From positions 1,736,001-1,800,000 of the forward strand of contig NZ_AP012978.1 in NCBI RefSeq assembly GCF_000801295.1: a DNA stretch of 64,000 nt, written 5' to 3'. Position 1 is the first letter of the stretch, and each line of letters starts with the position of its first letter. A program made the position numbers and the translations under genes. This document shows, piece by piece, positions 1 to 14,255 of the stretch. The notes below the pieces were generated by a model. The model made no database searches. It was not told the origin of the DNA and worked only from the letters and a program-made list of their open reading frames with translations. This DNA comes from an endosymbiont of unidentified scaly snail isolate Monju (GTDB taxonomy: Bacteria; Pseudomonadota; Gammaproteobacteria; Chromatiales; Chromatiaceae).

Positions 1-25
1 CGGTCCAGGAGGCACGCCGCCGGGT

Positions 26-1687
26 TCAGTCCTCGCCGTCACACTCCGCCAGGTGATAACGGCGTACCAGCGAGGCAGTGGAGCAGTCCACGCCCGGTGA
101 ACAACTGATGTCCTCGAAGTCCTGGAGGATGTGACCGGCGAGCTGCTTGCCCAGCTCCACGCCCCACTGGTCGAAGGAATCCACACCCCAGACGATGCCC
201 TGCACGAACACCTTGTGCTCGTAGAGCGCGATCAGCGAACCCAGGATGCGCGGGGTGAGGCGGTCGAACACCAGCAGGTTGCTCGGCCGATTGCCCGGAA
301 ACGCACGGTGCGGCAGCAGCGCGCGGATACGCGCCTCGTCGAGACCCACGGCCTCCATCTCGGCGCGCGCCTCGGCCTCGGTACGGCCACGCATCAGCGC
401 CTGCGCCTGGGCAAAACAGTTGGCCACCAGCTTCTCGTGGTGCCCGGGCAGATCATAGTGACTGCACAGGGGCAGGATGAAATCGACCGGGATCAGGCGC
501 GTGCCCTGGTGCAGCAACTGGAAGAAGGAATGCTGCGCATCGGTGCCCACCGCGCCCCAGATCACGGGCCCGGTGTGGTAGCTCACCGGCCGCCCGTCGC
601 GGGTCACGCGCTTGCCGTTGCTCTCCATGTCGAGCTGCTGCAGAAAGGCCGGCAGGTGCTCGAGGTGCTGGTAGTAAGGCACCACCGCGTGCGAATCGCA
701 GCCACCGAAATTGAGATACCAGATGCCCAGCAGGGCCAGCACGATGGGCAGGTTGCGCTCGGGCGGGGCCTCGACGAAGTGCTCGTCCATGTCGTGCGCA
801 CCGGCCAGCAGTTCCTCGAAGCGGTCCATGCCCACGGCCAGGGCGATCGGCAGGCCGATGCTCGACCACAGCGAATAGCGCCCACCAACCCAGTCCCAGA
901 ACTCGAACATGTTGTGCGCGTCGATGCCGAAGGCACGCACCGCCTGGGTGTTGGTCGAGACCGCCACGAAGTGCCGCGCCACCGCCTCCTCGTTGTGCAG
1001 GCGTTCGAGCAGCCAGCGTCTTGCCGACTCCGCATTGGTGAGCGTGTCCTGGGTGGTGAAGGTCTTGGAAGCGACCACGAACAGGGTGGTCGACGGGTCC
1101 AGGTGCTGCAGCGTGCTGGCCAGGTGCGCACCATCGATGTTGGACACGAAGTGCACGCGCAGATCGTCGCGCTGGTAGGGTCGCAGCGCCTCGCAGACCA
1201 TCTTCGGGCCCAGACTGGAGCCGCCGATACCGATGTTCACCACGTCACGGATCGGCTGGCCGGTATAGCCCAGCCAGCGCCCGGCGCGTACATCCTCCGA
1301 AAAGGTGCGCATGCGCGAGAGCACCGAGCGGATCGCCGGCATCACATCACGCCCCTCGTGGCGGTAGTCGCGGTAGCCGAGATTGCGCAGCGCCATGTGC
1401 AGCACGGCGCGTCCCTCGGTGGTGTTGACCTTCTCGCCCCGCACCAGGCGGTCGCCCCAGCGCGACAGTTCGGCGGCCCTGGCCAGGTCGATGAGCAGCC
1501 GCATCGCTTTCTCATCGATCAGATTTTTGGAATAATCGAGGTCTATCCCGCAGGCTGACAGGCTGTACCGCTCACAGCGTTGCGGATCCCGGGCGAACAG
1601 GTCCCGCATGCGAATACCCCTCAACGACTGCCAGTGGCGCTCCAGCGCCTTCCATTCCGAGTCGATGAGTCCCTTGTCTTTCTGCAT
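26..1687 (-). CDS. pgi: Glucose-6-phosphate isomerase
   Basis: This cytoplasmic enzyme interconverts glucose-6-phosphate and fructose-6-phosphate. The protein is 553 residues, close to the roughly 550 of the enterobacterial enzyme. The sugar-phosphate-binding stretch [13 protein letters not shown] lies near residue 152, followed by [13 protein letters not shown], the ESNGK motif with the catalytic Glu, the PGHHEKL His region, and a C-terminal [10 protein letters not shown] stretch with the catalytic Lys. The ATG at 1687 is the natural start. The gene is divergent from ppc and shares a spacer of about 90 bp with it, which must hold both promoters. No lesion is visible. Confidence 0.97.
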   Translation of the reverse strand: MQKDKGLIDSEWKALERHWQSLRGIRMRDLFARDPQRCERYSLSACGIDLDYSKNLIDEKAMRLLIDLARAAELSRWGDRLVRGEKVNTTEGRAVLHMALRNLGYRDYRHEGRDVMPAIRSVLSRMRTFSEDVRAGRWLGYTGQPIRDVVNIGIGGSSLGPKMVCEALRPYQRDDLRVHFVSNIDGAHLASTLQHLDPSTTLFVVASKTFTTQDTLTNAESARRWLLERLHNEEAVARHFVAVSTNTQAVRAFGIDAHNMFEFWDWVGGRYSLWSSIGLPIALAVGMDRFEELLAGAHDMDEHFVEAPPERNLPIVLALLGIWYLNFGGCDSHAVVPYYQHLEHLPAFLQQLDMESNGKRVTRDGRPVSYHTGPVIWGAVGTDAQHSFFQLLHQGTRLIPVDFILPLCSHYDLPGHHEKLVANCFAQAQALMRGRTEAEARAEMEAVGLDEARIRALLPHRAFPGNRPSNLLVFDRLTPRILGSLIALYEHKVFVQGIVWGVDSFDQWGVELGKQLAGHILQDFEDISCSPGVDCSTASLVRRYHLAECDGED

Positions 1688-1777
1688 GACGGGCGCCTGA
1701 GTGCGATGCTCCCCTGAGTGGGAGCCGAGTATATCAACGCCCCGTCACGATGTGAGACAGCAACTGGAGTTTTCCCG

Positions 1778-4597
<2,820 letters not shown>

Positions 4598-4606
4598 GGG
4601 CGGGCA

Positions 4607-8194
<3,588 letters not shown>

Positions 8195-8424
8195 GATCGG
8201 GGACAGGACCGGTTGGGGACGGGGGCCAAGAGGATACCCCTTCGAGGGGGCGAGACCCAAGGGCGGCCCGCACCCAGTAAGCCAAAGGAGGAAACCACCA
8301 AGGACGCGAGGGCTCCAGGCGGCCTGAAACCGCACCACATCCGCTTGCAGAGCCTGGAATCAGCGCCCGCTCGCGGACCCTGCCAGATCACCCCCTCCCC
8401 CGCTCGCGAAACGGCCGATCAACT

Positions 8425-8446
8425 CCTCCCCCGCACGCGGGGGAGG
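8425..8446. repeat. Perfect GC-rich inverted repeat (REP-like)
   Basis: Two perfect 10-bp arms (CCTCCCCCGC and its complement) are separated by 2 bp and lie 20 bp beyond the stop of the antitoxin gene. A second run of Cs at 8391-8402 and a G-rich run at 8447-8457 extend the symmetry imperfectly. It resembles the palindromic intergenic repeats common in GC-rich proteobacteria. No T-run follows, so it is not a classical terminator. The rest of the dnaE/antitoxin spacer (8195-8465) holds no gene I can support. Confidence 0.6.
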
Positions 8447-8465
8447 CCGGGAGGGGGCAAACCGG

Positions 8466-8819
8466 TCACTCCTCCAGCAGCAACTGCGCCGGATGCACGC
8501 CAAGGGCCGTGGCCAGACGACGCAATGTGGTCCGTCGCGGCCGGGAGCCACCGCGCTCGATGCGGGCTATGGCCGATTGCTTCATGCCCGCCCGCCGGGC
8601 GACCTCTGCCTGAGTCAAGCCCAGGTGCTCGCGCCAGGCTGCTACCAGCGGCACCCCGTCGACGACCTGCCGCTCGACGACCGCCTGCGGAATGCCCTGT
8701 TCACGGGCATGCAGCGCTTGCCAGGCCCCGACCATCTCCTGGAAGCGATCCCATGGCACGACCGCAAAGATGGGCTTGCCGTCCTGCTCGATGACCTGGA
8801 AATCGGTAGGTGCGTTCAT
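8466..8819 (-). CDS. XRE-family antitoxin
   Basis: This is a 117-residue protein. The N-terminal part (about residues 1-40, with a [13 protein letters not shown] stretch) resembles the dimerisation region of Phd-like antitoxins. The C-terminal half is a Cro/C1-type helix-turn-helix ([25 protein letters not shown], about residues 70-95). Known relatives neutralise a RelE/HigB-type mRNA interferase and repress their own operon. The gene is downstream of, and overlaps in another frame, the remnant of a RelE-like toxin, which is the usual toxin-then-antitoxin order. Since that toxin lacks its N-terminus, this antitoxin is probably an orphan. Confidence 0.8.
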   Translation of the reverse strand: MNAPTDFQVIEQDGKPIFAVVPWDRFQEMVGAWQALHAREQGIPQAVVERQVVDGVPLVAAWREHLGLTQAEVARRAGMKQSAIARIERGGSRPRRTTLRRLATALGVHPAQLLLEE

Positions 8820-8973
8820 CGTGCTTTTTCACCTCTTCAATGCTGACGATACGAGTCTGATTCAGCACATCGAACAAGACCCTGTAATCACCGACACGCA
8901 GCCGGTAGCCATATCGGTGGTTCCGCAATGGCTTGATGCCCGGCACCGCCGGGAAGTTCGCCAGGCTGCGCCA
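8701..8973 (-). pseudogene. RelE/ParE-type toxin, 5'-truncated remnant
   Basis: The frame encodes RNHRYGYRLRVGDYRVLFDV and then [16 protein letters not shown], the C-terminal beta-sheet half of RelE-superfamily toxins. Going upstream it reads WRSLANFPAVPGIK and then meets an in-frame TAG at 8974-8976, so the first helix-containing half (about 35-40 residues) is gone. Only a GTG at 8946 could start it. Downstream, the frame does not stop after the usual end but runs about 40 codons inside the antitoxin gene in another frame. Both features argue for an inactive remnant. The family call rests on motif memory, not on a search. Confidence 0.7.
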
Positions 8974-8989
8974 CTACCTGGCCTGACAA

Positions 8990-9133
8990 GGCACGCCGAT
9001 CGGTCCCAGTAACCTGCTGATGGCCGCCCAGGCCTTGGCAACGGACCTGACAGTCGTTACCGCCAATACCCGGGAATTCACGCGCGTTCCGGGCCTGAAG
9101 ACGGAAAACTGGCTCGAAGAACCACCGGTTTGA
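8990..9133 (+). pseudogene. VapC-type PIN-domain toxin, C-terminal fragment
   Basis: Reading back from the TGA at 9131, the frame gives GTPIGPSNLLMAAQALA, then TVVTANTREFTRVPGLKTENW. This is the C-terminal third of VapC/FitB PIN ribonucleases, with the conserved TANTREF acidic-site neighbourhood and the PGL-ENW ending. A TGA at 8984-8986 precedes it in frame and the first ~85 residues are missing, so it is a dead fragment. It lies tail-away from the RelE remnant. The junction between the two toxin pieces is at about 8977-8990. Confidence 0.75.
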
Positions 9134-9184
9134 ATGGGCTCCCGTGAGGCGCGGCGAGATCACAGGTTTCCGAAGCCCGCCCGG

Positions 9185-9231
9185 TAGCCAAACCAAAGGG
9201 AAAACCGCAAAGAACGCGAAGGGTTCTAGGC
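9185..9231. repeat. Intergenic repeat, second copy of a sequence near 8277-8318
   Basis: The segment CCAAAGGGAAAACCGCAAAGAAC followed by GCGAAGGGTTCTAGG here matches, with gaps and substitutions, GCCAAAGGAGGAAACCACCAAGG followed by ACGCGAGGGCTCCAGG at about 8277-8318. Repeats of this AACCGCAAAG...GCGAAGG type are scattered between genes in many gammaproteobacteria. The two copies flank the toxin-antitoxin debris in the same orientation, so recombination between them could move or delete that segment. Confidence 0.45.
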
Positions 9232-9304
9232 GTAGTAACGACCAATCTGTGCGGCGCAAACGAAGCGCAGCGTAGTTTGCGTCCGAACGAGCGCATTTTT
9301 ATGC
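9232..9304 (-). repeat. Degenerate attC-like site after the HEPN gene
   Basis: Just past the HEPN stop, read on the minus strand, there is a GCATAAA box, an imperfect stem built on GACGCAAAC / GTTTGCGCC, and a GTTACTA box about 70 nt on. Spacing and symmetry resemble an integron attC site, but neither outer box fits the RYYYAAC / GTTRRRY consensus. The call is weak and leans on the clearer site at 9935-10021. Confidence 0.35.
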
Positions 9305-9925
9305 CTATATTCGGTTGCATATGATTTCATCTATGGCTATCACTAGTTGCTCTAGATGTTTAATGCGCTTTGCAATTTGGTCTTCGTTGATATTTTTGAT
9401 TCTTCCATGAGAGTTGTAATCTCCACCATGCGCGATTTCATTTCGCCTATCCACCAATAGACCAACAGATTTCTTTAATCTCTTTTTCCCAGTTTTTGCT
9501 TCCGCATTGCAAGTGATATTCTTCAAACGGAATGGCAGGAAAATTTCATCTATGACGTTGAATTTTTGGGTGGTATATGTTTCGTAATGACGGGTGATTA
9601 GTGTTCTTATTCTTCTATAAGGTCTTTCCATGGACAGAAGGTTAAGCGCCTCCCTTGTATCCAGACCCGCATCACTAAGTAGTTTAACGAGAGAGTCATC
9701 AGATTTATATCTTTTTAGATATGGAACGAGCTTTTCGCAGAAAACATCAGTTACGTACGCATCCAACGCTGCAACAGCTAAAACGACTGCTCCCCGGATA
9801 ATATCCTTAGGAGCAGGAGTTGCTCCATCTTTTCGATTCTGCGCGTGAAGGACCTTATAGCTATCGACTAAGGCCTCGCAGCGTGCGATAGTTCTCTTAA
9901 ATTTGGCTAAAGCATTCGAAGGCAT
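9305..9925 (-). CDS. HEPN-domain protein (RiboL-PSP-HEPN-like)
   Basis: This 206-residue, lysine-rich, mostly helical protein carries the HEPN signature R-x4-H as RNEIAH at residues 161-166, preceded by a conserved first helix with ALDAYVTDVF near residues 53-62. HEPN proteins of this type are RNases or the toxin part of defence and toxin-antitoxin systems. The direct substrate is unknown here. The gene is clearly AT-richer than its neighbours. It starts 9 bp after the right-hand box of an attC-like site and has a comparable degenerate site after its stop, as expected for a promoterless integron cassette. No adjacent MNT nucleotidyltransferase is present. Confidence 0.7.
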   Translation of the reverse strand: MPSNALAKFKRTIARCEALVDSYKVLHAQNRKDGATPAPKDIIRGAVVLAVAALDAYVTDVFCEKLVPYLKRYKSDDSLVKLLSDAGLDTREALNLLSMERPYRRIRTLITRHYETYTTQKFNVIDEIFLPFRLKNITCNAEAKTGKKRLKKSVGLLVDRRNEIAHGGDYNSHGRIKNINEDQIAKRIKHLEQLVIAIDEIICNRI

Positions 9926-9934
9926 GACTATTAT

Positions 9935-10021
9935 GCATAACGACTCACATCACCGGCAGCAAAAAGCAGAGCGAGGAACGAGCGGCGCTTTTTGCTGTCT
10001 GAGTGAATGTGATTGTTAGGC
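9935..10021 (-). repeat. Integron attC (59-base element) site
   Basis: Read on the minus strand, an 87-nt imperfect palindrome begins with GCCTAAC (10021-10015, a perfect RYYYAAC box) and ends with GTTATGC (9941-9935, one mismatch to GTTRRRY). The arms pair as TCACATTCAC.. against TCACATCAC.., with a few unpaired bases on one arm only, and close on an AGCAAAAAGC / GCTTTTTGCT stem. The left box begins 10 nt after the stop of the KTSC-like gene, and the right box ends 9 nt before the HEPN start codon, exactly the cassette spacing. No integrase gene of integron type is seen in the window. Confidence 0.75.
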
Positions 10022-10031
10022 GCATTCTGTT

Positions 10032-10262
10032 CTATGCCTCTCTGGCTTCATAGGATTTACGTACATGATTGTTGATGTACGCGTTTAGCCCATCGCCTCT
10101 ATCCGCGAGAAGTTTCATTTGCCCGATGTGATACGAACCCGCGCTTGCACAGGTGTACCGATAAATTGACCTGTCGCTGAATTGAACTCTTATGAAACAG
10201 TCGCCGTATTCGTAAGCTACTACTCCTGAATCTCGATCATAATCACTGTATCTTTTCATCAT
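10032..10262 (-). CDS. KTSC-like small protein in a gene cassette
   Basis: This is a 76-residue protein. The pattern YDRDSGVVAYEYGDCFIRVQF, then SIYRYTCASAGSYH, then LNAYINNHVRKSY follows the KTSC domain layout (a small beta-rich fold often found near nucleic-acid enzymes and on mobile elements), although the family name rests on pattern recall. An AGGGGG ribosome-binding site precedes the start. The gene is followed directly by an attC site and preceded after 8 bp by the broken zinc-ribbon frame, so those two share one cassette. Base composition is AT-rich relative to the chromosome. Function is unknown. Confidence 0.6.
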   Translation of the reverse strand: MMKRYSDYDRDSGVVAYEYGDCFIRVQFSDRSIYRYTCASAGSYHIGQMKLLADRGDGLNAYINNHVRKSYEAREA

Positions 10263-10270
10263 TTGACCCC

Positions 10271-10456
10271 CTATTCTTTATTTAATCGTTTACCCCCCTC
10301 ATAGGATACACACCTTGGGCAGTAAATCAGCTTTCCATTCCAGATGGTCCAAATCTCATCATCAGGAGATTAATCAATCTCTCGGCCACAATCGCAGCAA
10401 TCTGCACTGGGCTTCAGATGTAAGAGTTTCCATGCACATATGTACTTAGCTGCCAT
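10271..10456 (-). pseudogene. Zinc-ribbon small protein split by an in-frame TAA
   Basis: A strong AAAGGAGATGAC ribosome-binding site leads into an ATG at 10456. The frame reads 28 codons ending CCDCGREID, then TAA (10370-10372), and continues in the same frame for 32 codons with ..IWTIWNGKLIYCPRC.. before a TAG at 10271. Together the two halves make a 60-residue zinc ribbon with CDC and CPRC ligand pairs about 20 residues apart. Separately neither half has a full metal site. A single nonsense mutation in a cassette gene is the simplest reading. A recoded stop is possible but unsupported. Confidence 0.6.
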
Positions 10457-10471
10457 GTCATCTCCTTTAAC

Positions 10472-11051
10472 GCCCAACAGTTGATTATGTGTATGGGACG
10501 AATATCGTGATATGTGGCTGGCGCCAATATTGCGATATGCAGCCGCTTGCCCCATTCCTGTTCTCCACCTCGACGACAAACACGAAACTCTGTCCACATC
10601 CCACCAGGAATTTCTTCGGACAATCCGCAGGCGCCCAACTGGCCGCCCCGGCAGCAGACCGATACGCTGAGGCCGCTGTTTACGCATCGTCTGCGCGTGG
10701 ATTGGGCGGCAGGATTCGATCGGGAGATCTGACTCGGGGAGCGAGCCGAAACGGCGGGAGATCATGCGGCCTCGGTAGCAGCCGGCGGGATGATCGATGC
10801 GGCAGTGACGAAAGCGGACAAGCCCTTGGGCAGACGGTCTGCCGATCGTTGCCAGTGCTTCCTGACGGTAACCCGTGCCCGGGGGTATTCGATGGATACC
10901 GGGACGGCCTGTCCCGGTTGAGTGAGTCGATACGTCCTGTGCCATGAAGACAAAAATCCCTTTGTCTGTGCCGAGCAGGCGATTGCTTCCCTTTTTAGAA
11001 CATCCGCTGGTGAAATGCAAAGTTGCCCGTGCATGCCCCTCTTCGCCGCAC
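10472..11051. other. Cassette boundary box and 570 bp without a supported gene
   Basis: On the minus strand a GTTGGGC box (10478-10472) fits the GTTRRRY right-hand core of an attC site and lies 15 nt before the zinc-ribbon start. A matching left box was not found. The imperfect direct repeats around 10505-10550 (GTGATATGTGGCTGG / GCGATATGCAGCC) may be a damaged site. From 10560 to 11051, open frames exist on both strands but none has a ribosome-binding site, a recognisable domain or consistent codon use. I see nothing I can annotate as a gene. Confidence 0.4.
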
Positions 11052-12776
11052 TCAGACCGCTTCGATCAAGCGCCGCGTCATGTGCAGCCGTACTTCAGGG
11101 TCTTCGGTGAGCATGTGGTACAGGTGCCAGGGGCTGGTGGCCTTGTTGGTCAGGTCGTCCAGGTCGGGGCGGATTTCGGCGTAGAGCGCGGGCAGGCGCC
11201 GGTCGAAGCAGTGCAGCGCCCGGGTGAGCGGGTCCTTGCGCTGACGGGCGAGGATGCGGTTGACGCCATCGGTGTAGAGGTCGCCCAGGCAGATGTGCAC
11301 GGCGTTGAACAGGGTGGCCCAGCCGTTGAACCAGAACATCAGGTCGATGTCGAAGCGCACGTCTTCGGGCGCGCCCTGCATCAGCACCTGTTGCAGCAGC
11401 TCACGTTCCTTGACCGTCTCGCCCGGTTCCATCAGTTCGGCGCGGCCGTAGCCGTCGATGGTGGAGCTGGTGAGCAGGATGGGCACGTCCGGGTGCCGGG
11501 CGAGCACAAAGTTCATGTCCTTGAGAACCCGCCCCTTTTCGCCGGTGAGCGGATGGGTCTTGAGACGAGACGCCGGCTGGGTCGCCAGCACCTGCACCTG
11601 GTGCCCGCGCGCGCCCAGCTCGTTGACCAGGCGCGCGAACACCCCCTTGTGCAACACGTCGGTCGAGAAGTTGAGCGAGGTCTGCTTGTGCAGCAGCGCC
11701 AGTTGCACCTCGGGCGCGTGGCGCGGGGCGCATTCGACGATGTTGGCGATCTTGCGCACCGGGATGCGCTCTTTCAACTGCCCGTGCCGGTCCACGATCA
11801 CTTCCTGGTGGAACTCGTCGAAGCTGATCTGCAACAGCACATGCGCCTTCGGCCAGTGCCTGGGGCGACCGCGCACCGCCGCGGCCATGCGGCCGATGAC
11901 CTCCTCGGTGACCTCGGGCGTGTCGGCAAAATCGCCGTTGAGCAGAATGGCAAAGGTGCGCACCTGGCGCATGGCGCGGATGCCGTCGTAGAAGGCATCG
12001 AGGTGGCGGGTGAGGTCGCCGCCGGTGAACAGCACGCTGTCGGTCAGTGATTCGACCATGCGATAGACCTTCTGCGGATCGGGGTCGGTGGGCTTGAGCG
12101 GCCGCCAGATGAGCATGCAGTGCCGGCAGGTCTGCGGACAGCCCATCGCCGGGATGATGCCCAGCTTGGCGAAACGCGGCGTGCCCGGTGTTGCCGGCTC
12201 GGGCAGCGCATCGACCAGCTGCAGGCGTTCCAGGTCGGCCTCGCCCAGCATGTCGCCGTAGCGCTGTTTTTCCTGCCTTGCCAGTCCGCTGTAGGCGACC
12301 TTGAGCGTCTGGGTGAACAGGCCCAGCCCGCGCCAGGCCGTGAGCATGTGCTCGGCGAGGCGCTGCGGATCGCCGCCCTGCCCGGCCAGCAGTTCCAGCA
12401 GTTGCGCCTGCTGCACCGGCCCGCCGGGCGGGGCCTGGCGCCAGTGCTCGATGTAGCCCTCGATGAAGGCACGCGCGCTGCCGGCCTCGACGAGCAGGCG
12501 CATCAAAAAGCGGCGCTCGGGCGCGCGAAAGGCCGCCAGCACGCCCTCGCGGTAGGGCTCGGACACGTGTTCGCGCAGCCAGTGCCAGCCGTACAGGTAG
12601 GTGAGCGGGAAGGCCAGTGCTGCGGCGTCGGGGTGATCCCGCAACATCTCCGCCATGCCCTCGCGGGTCAGGCGATTGATCTCGGCCTTGAAACGCGCCC
12701 GCATCGCGGGCAGGTAGAGGCCGAGCAGACGCTGCTGCTCGGCCTCGTCGATCACGGTCTGCGGGCTGGCGGACAT
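11052..12776 (-). CDS. Radical SAM protein of unknown function
   Basis: This is a 574-residue protein. The 4Fe-4S/SAM motif GCPQTCRHC (Cys213, Cys217, Cys220) is followed by VLFTGGD, a candidate for the glycine-rich SAM-binding motif, and by a TIM-barrel-like region. About 200 helical residues precede the radical SAM core and about 180 follow it. The C-terminal part contains FWFNGWATLFNAVHICLGDLYTDG and no cysteine-rich SPASM cluster, so it is not an obvious peptide-maturing SPASM enzyme. No precursor peptide or partner enzyme is adjacent: upstream is an OmpA-like lipoprotein and downstream is the cassette region. I do not recognise the product. Confidence 0.75.
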   Translation of the reverse strand: MSASPQTVIDEAEQQRLLGLYLPAMRARFKAEINRLTREGMAEMLRDHPDAAALAFPLTYLYGWHWLREHVSEPYREGVLAAFRAPERRFLMRLLVEAGSARAFIEGYIEHWRQAPPGGPVQQAQLLELLAGQGGDPQRLAEHMLTAWRGLGLFTQTLKVAYSGLARQEKQRYGDMLGEADLERLQLVDALPEPATPGTPRFAKLGIIPAMGCPQTCRHCMLIWRPLKPTDPDPQKVYRMVESLTDSVLFTGGDLTRHLDAFYDGIRAMRQVRTFAILLNGDFADTPEVTEEVIGRMAAAVRGRPRHWPKAHVLLQISFDEFHQEVIVDRHGQLKERIPVRKIANIVECAPRHAPEVQLALLHKQTSLNFSTDVLHKGVFARLVNELGARGHQVQVLATQPASRLKTHPLTGEKGRVLKDMNFVLARHPDVPILLTSSTIDGYGRAELMEPGETVKERELLQQVLMQGAPEDVRFDIDLMFWFNGWATLFNAVHICLGDLYTDGVNRILARQRKDPLTRALHCFDRRLPALYAEIRPDLDDLTNKATSPWHLYHMLTEDPEVRLHMTRRLIEAV

Positions 12777-12868
12777 GACAGGCTCCCCGGCATCAGGATG
12801 CCCGCAGTATACCGGGACGCCCGGCCAGCCGCGCGGCGCCTGGTCTCGACAAGCGCCGCAAGACGGGT

Positions 12869-13549
12869 TCAGTAACGCGGCGACTCGTAGGCGCGGTGTT
12901 CCTGCCCTTGAACGATGGGCTTGACGTAGATCTCCACCCGCCGGTTGAGCTGGCGGCCGGCCTCGGTGGCGTTGCTGGCGCGCGGCTCGGACTCGCCCCG
13001 TCCCTCGGTACGCAGGCGGCCACGCGGCACCCCGCGCGAGGCCAGGTAGTCGGCCACCGATTCGGCGCGCCGCCGCGACAGGTCGAGATTGTATTCCTCG
13101 GAGCCCACGCTGTCGGTATGCCCCACCACGTGCACCACGGTCCGGTCGTACTTGAGCAGTACATCGGCCAGCTTGTCGAGCGAGCGGGCGAAGCCGTGCT
13201 TGATGCGCGCGCTGTCGAAGTCGAACGACACCTCGGAATCGATGCTCAGCTTGAGGGTGTCATCACGCAGGCGCTCGATCTCGAGCTGGTGCGCCTGCCG
13301 CTCCTGCGCCAGTTCCTGTTCGAAGGCCCGCTGCTGGTTGTCCATGTAGTTGCCCACCGCGGCTCCGGCCAGCGCGCCCACGGCCGCGCCGACCCACTTG
13401 CCCTTGCCATGATCCACCTGGTGCCCTACCACGGCACCGACCACCGCACCGACAGCAGCACCGACCTTGGCGCGCTGGTTGGGGTCATTGGTGGTACAGC
13501 CGGAGACCAGCAGCGCACCGATCATTGCAGCCGTAACAAGACGTTTCAT
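12869..13549 (-). CDS. OmpA-family lipoprotein with glycine zipper
   Basis: This 226-residue predicted outer-membrane lipoprotein is anchored to peptidoglycan. A signal peptide ends in the lipobox LVSGC. Residues about 35-75 are a glycine-zipper segment (GAAVGAVVGAVVGH, GAAVGALAGAAVGNYMD), then a short coiled-coil stretch, then an OmpA C-terminal domain with FDFDSARIK, VVGHTDSVGS and NRRVEIYV. The ATG at 13549 is chosen for its GGAGGTAG site and the lipoprotein signal. The frame is open further upstream but carries no signal sequence. This gene is distinct from pal at 59.8 kb. Its specific role is unknown. Confidence 0.88.
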   Translation of the reverse strand: MKRLVTAAMIGALLVSGCTTNDPNQRAKVGAAVGAVVGAVVGHQVDHGKGKWVGAAVGALAGAAVGNYMDNQQRAFEQELAQERQAHQLEIERLRDDTLKLSIDSEVSFDFDSARIKHGFARSLDKLADVLLKYDRTVVHVVGHTDSVGSEEYNLDLSRRRAESVADYLASRGVPRGRLRTEGRGESEPRASNATEAGRQLNRRVEIYVKPIVQGQEHRAYESPRY

Positions 13550-13658
13550 GGCACTACCTCCTCTCGTCGTCATCCCGCTCACCTGTCGGGTCCTTGCCTG
13601 CATGATTGGGCAAGCCCGCACGGAATACAAGGCAGGCGATCACAGACAGGCCACGGTT

Positions 13659-14255
13659 TCAGCTGCCGTTCAGGATGCGGCGCACCGGCCCGAAGCTGCG
13701 CCGGTGGATGGGGCTTGCGCCCAGCTCGCGCAGCGCCTCGAGGTGTTTGCGGGTGGGATAGCCCTTGTGCCCGGCCAGACCATAACCCGGGTAGCGCGCG
13801 TCCAGCGCCACCATCTCGCGGTCGCGCGTGACCTTGGCCAGGATGGAGGCCGCAGCAATCGCCGGCTCCGAGCCGTCACCGCCGACGATGGCCGTGGTCG
13901 GACACGCCAGCCCCTCGGGCACCCGGTTGCCGTCGATCAGCGCATGATCCGGCGCCAGGGACAGCCCCTCGACGGCACGCCGCATCGCCAGCAGGCTGGC
14001 CTGCAGGATATTGAGCCGGTCGATCTCCTCGACCTCGGCGCGACCCAGCGACCAGGCCAGCGCACACTCGCGGATCTGCTCGAACAGCGCCTCGCGGCGT
14101 TTCTCGGTGAGTTTCTTGGAGTCGTCCAGCCCGGCGACGGGACGCGCCGGGTCGAGGATCACCGCCGCAGCGACCACCGGACCGGCGAGCGGGCCGCGGC
14201 CGACCTCGTCGACGCCGCAGATCAGGGAAGGTCTCGGGGAATCGGCAGGGTTCAC
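13659..14255 (-). CDS. rnhB: Ribonuclease HII
   Basis: The enzyme removes ribonucleotides from RNA-DNA duplexes. The protein is 198 residues. The active-site motif [20 protein letters not shown] lies near the N-terminus, followed by [10 protein letters not shown] and [15 protein letters not shown], as in all RNase HII enzymes. The GTG at 14255 overlaps the TGA of the preceding FGE-family gene (GTGA), which implies translational coupling. A longer ATG-initiated frame would run back inside the neighbour and is rejected. In many proteobacteria rnhB follows lpxB. Here the partner is different. Confidence 0.94.
   Translation of the reverse strand: MNPADSPRPSLICGVDEVGRGPLAGPVVAAAVILDPARPVAGLDDSKKLTEKRREALFEQIRECALAWSLGRAEVEEIDRLNILQASLLAMRRAVEGLSLAPDHALIDGNRVPEGLACPTTAIVGGDGSEPAIAAASILAKVTRDREMVALDARYPGYGLAGHKGYPTRKHLEALRELGASPIHRRSFGPVRRILNGS

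Noticed and set aside
131-1558. Long open frame opposite pgi
   Set aside because: It is the antisense of a clear glucose-6-phosphate isomerase gene. Long antisense frames are common in GC-rich DNA and this one shows no domain.
10489-10947. Open frames on both strands at 10.5-11.0 kb
   Set aside because: None has a ribosome-binding site, a domain or codon use like the neighbours, so no gene is called.
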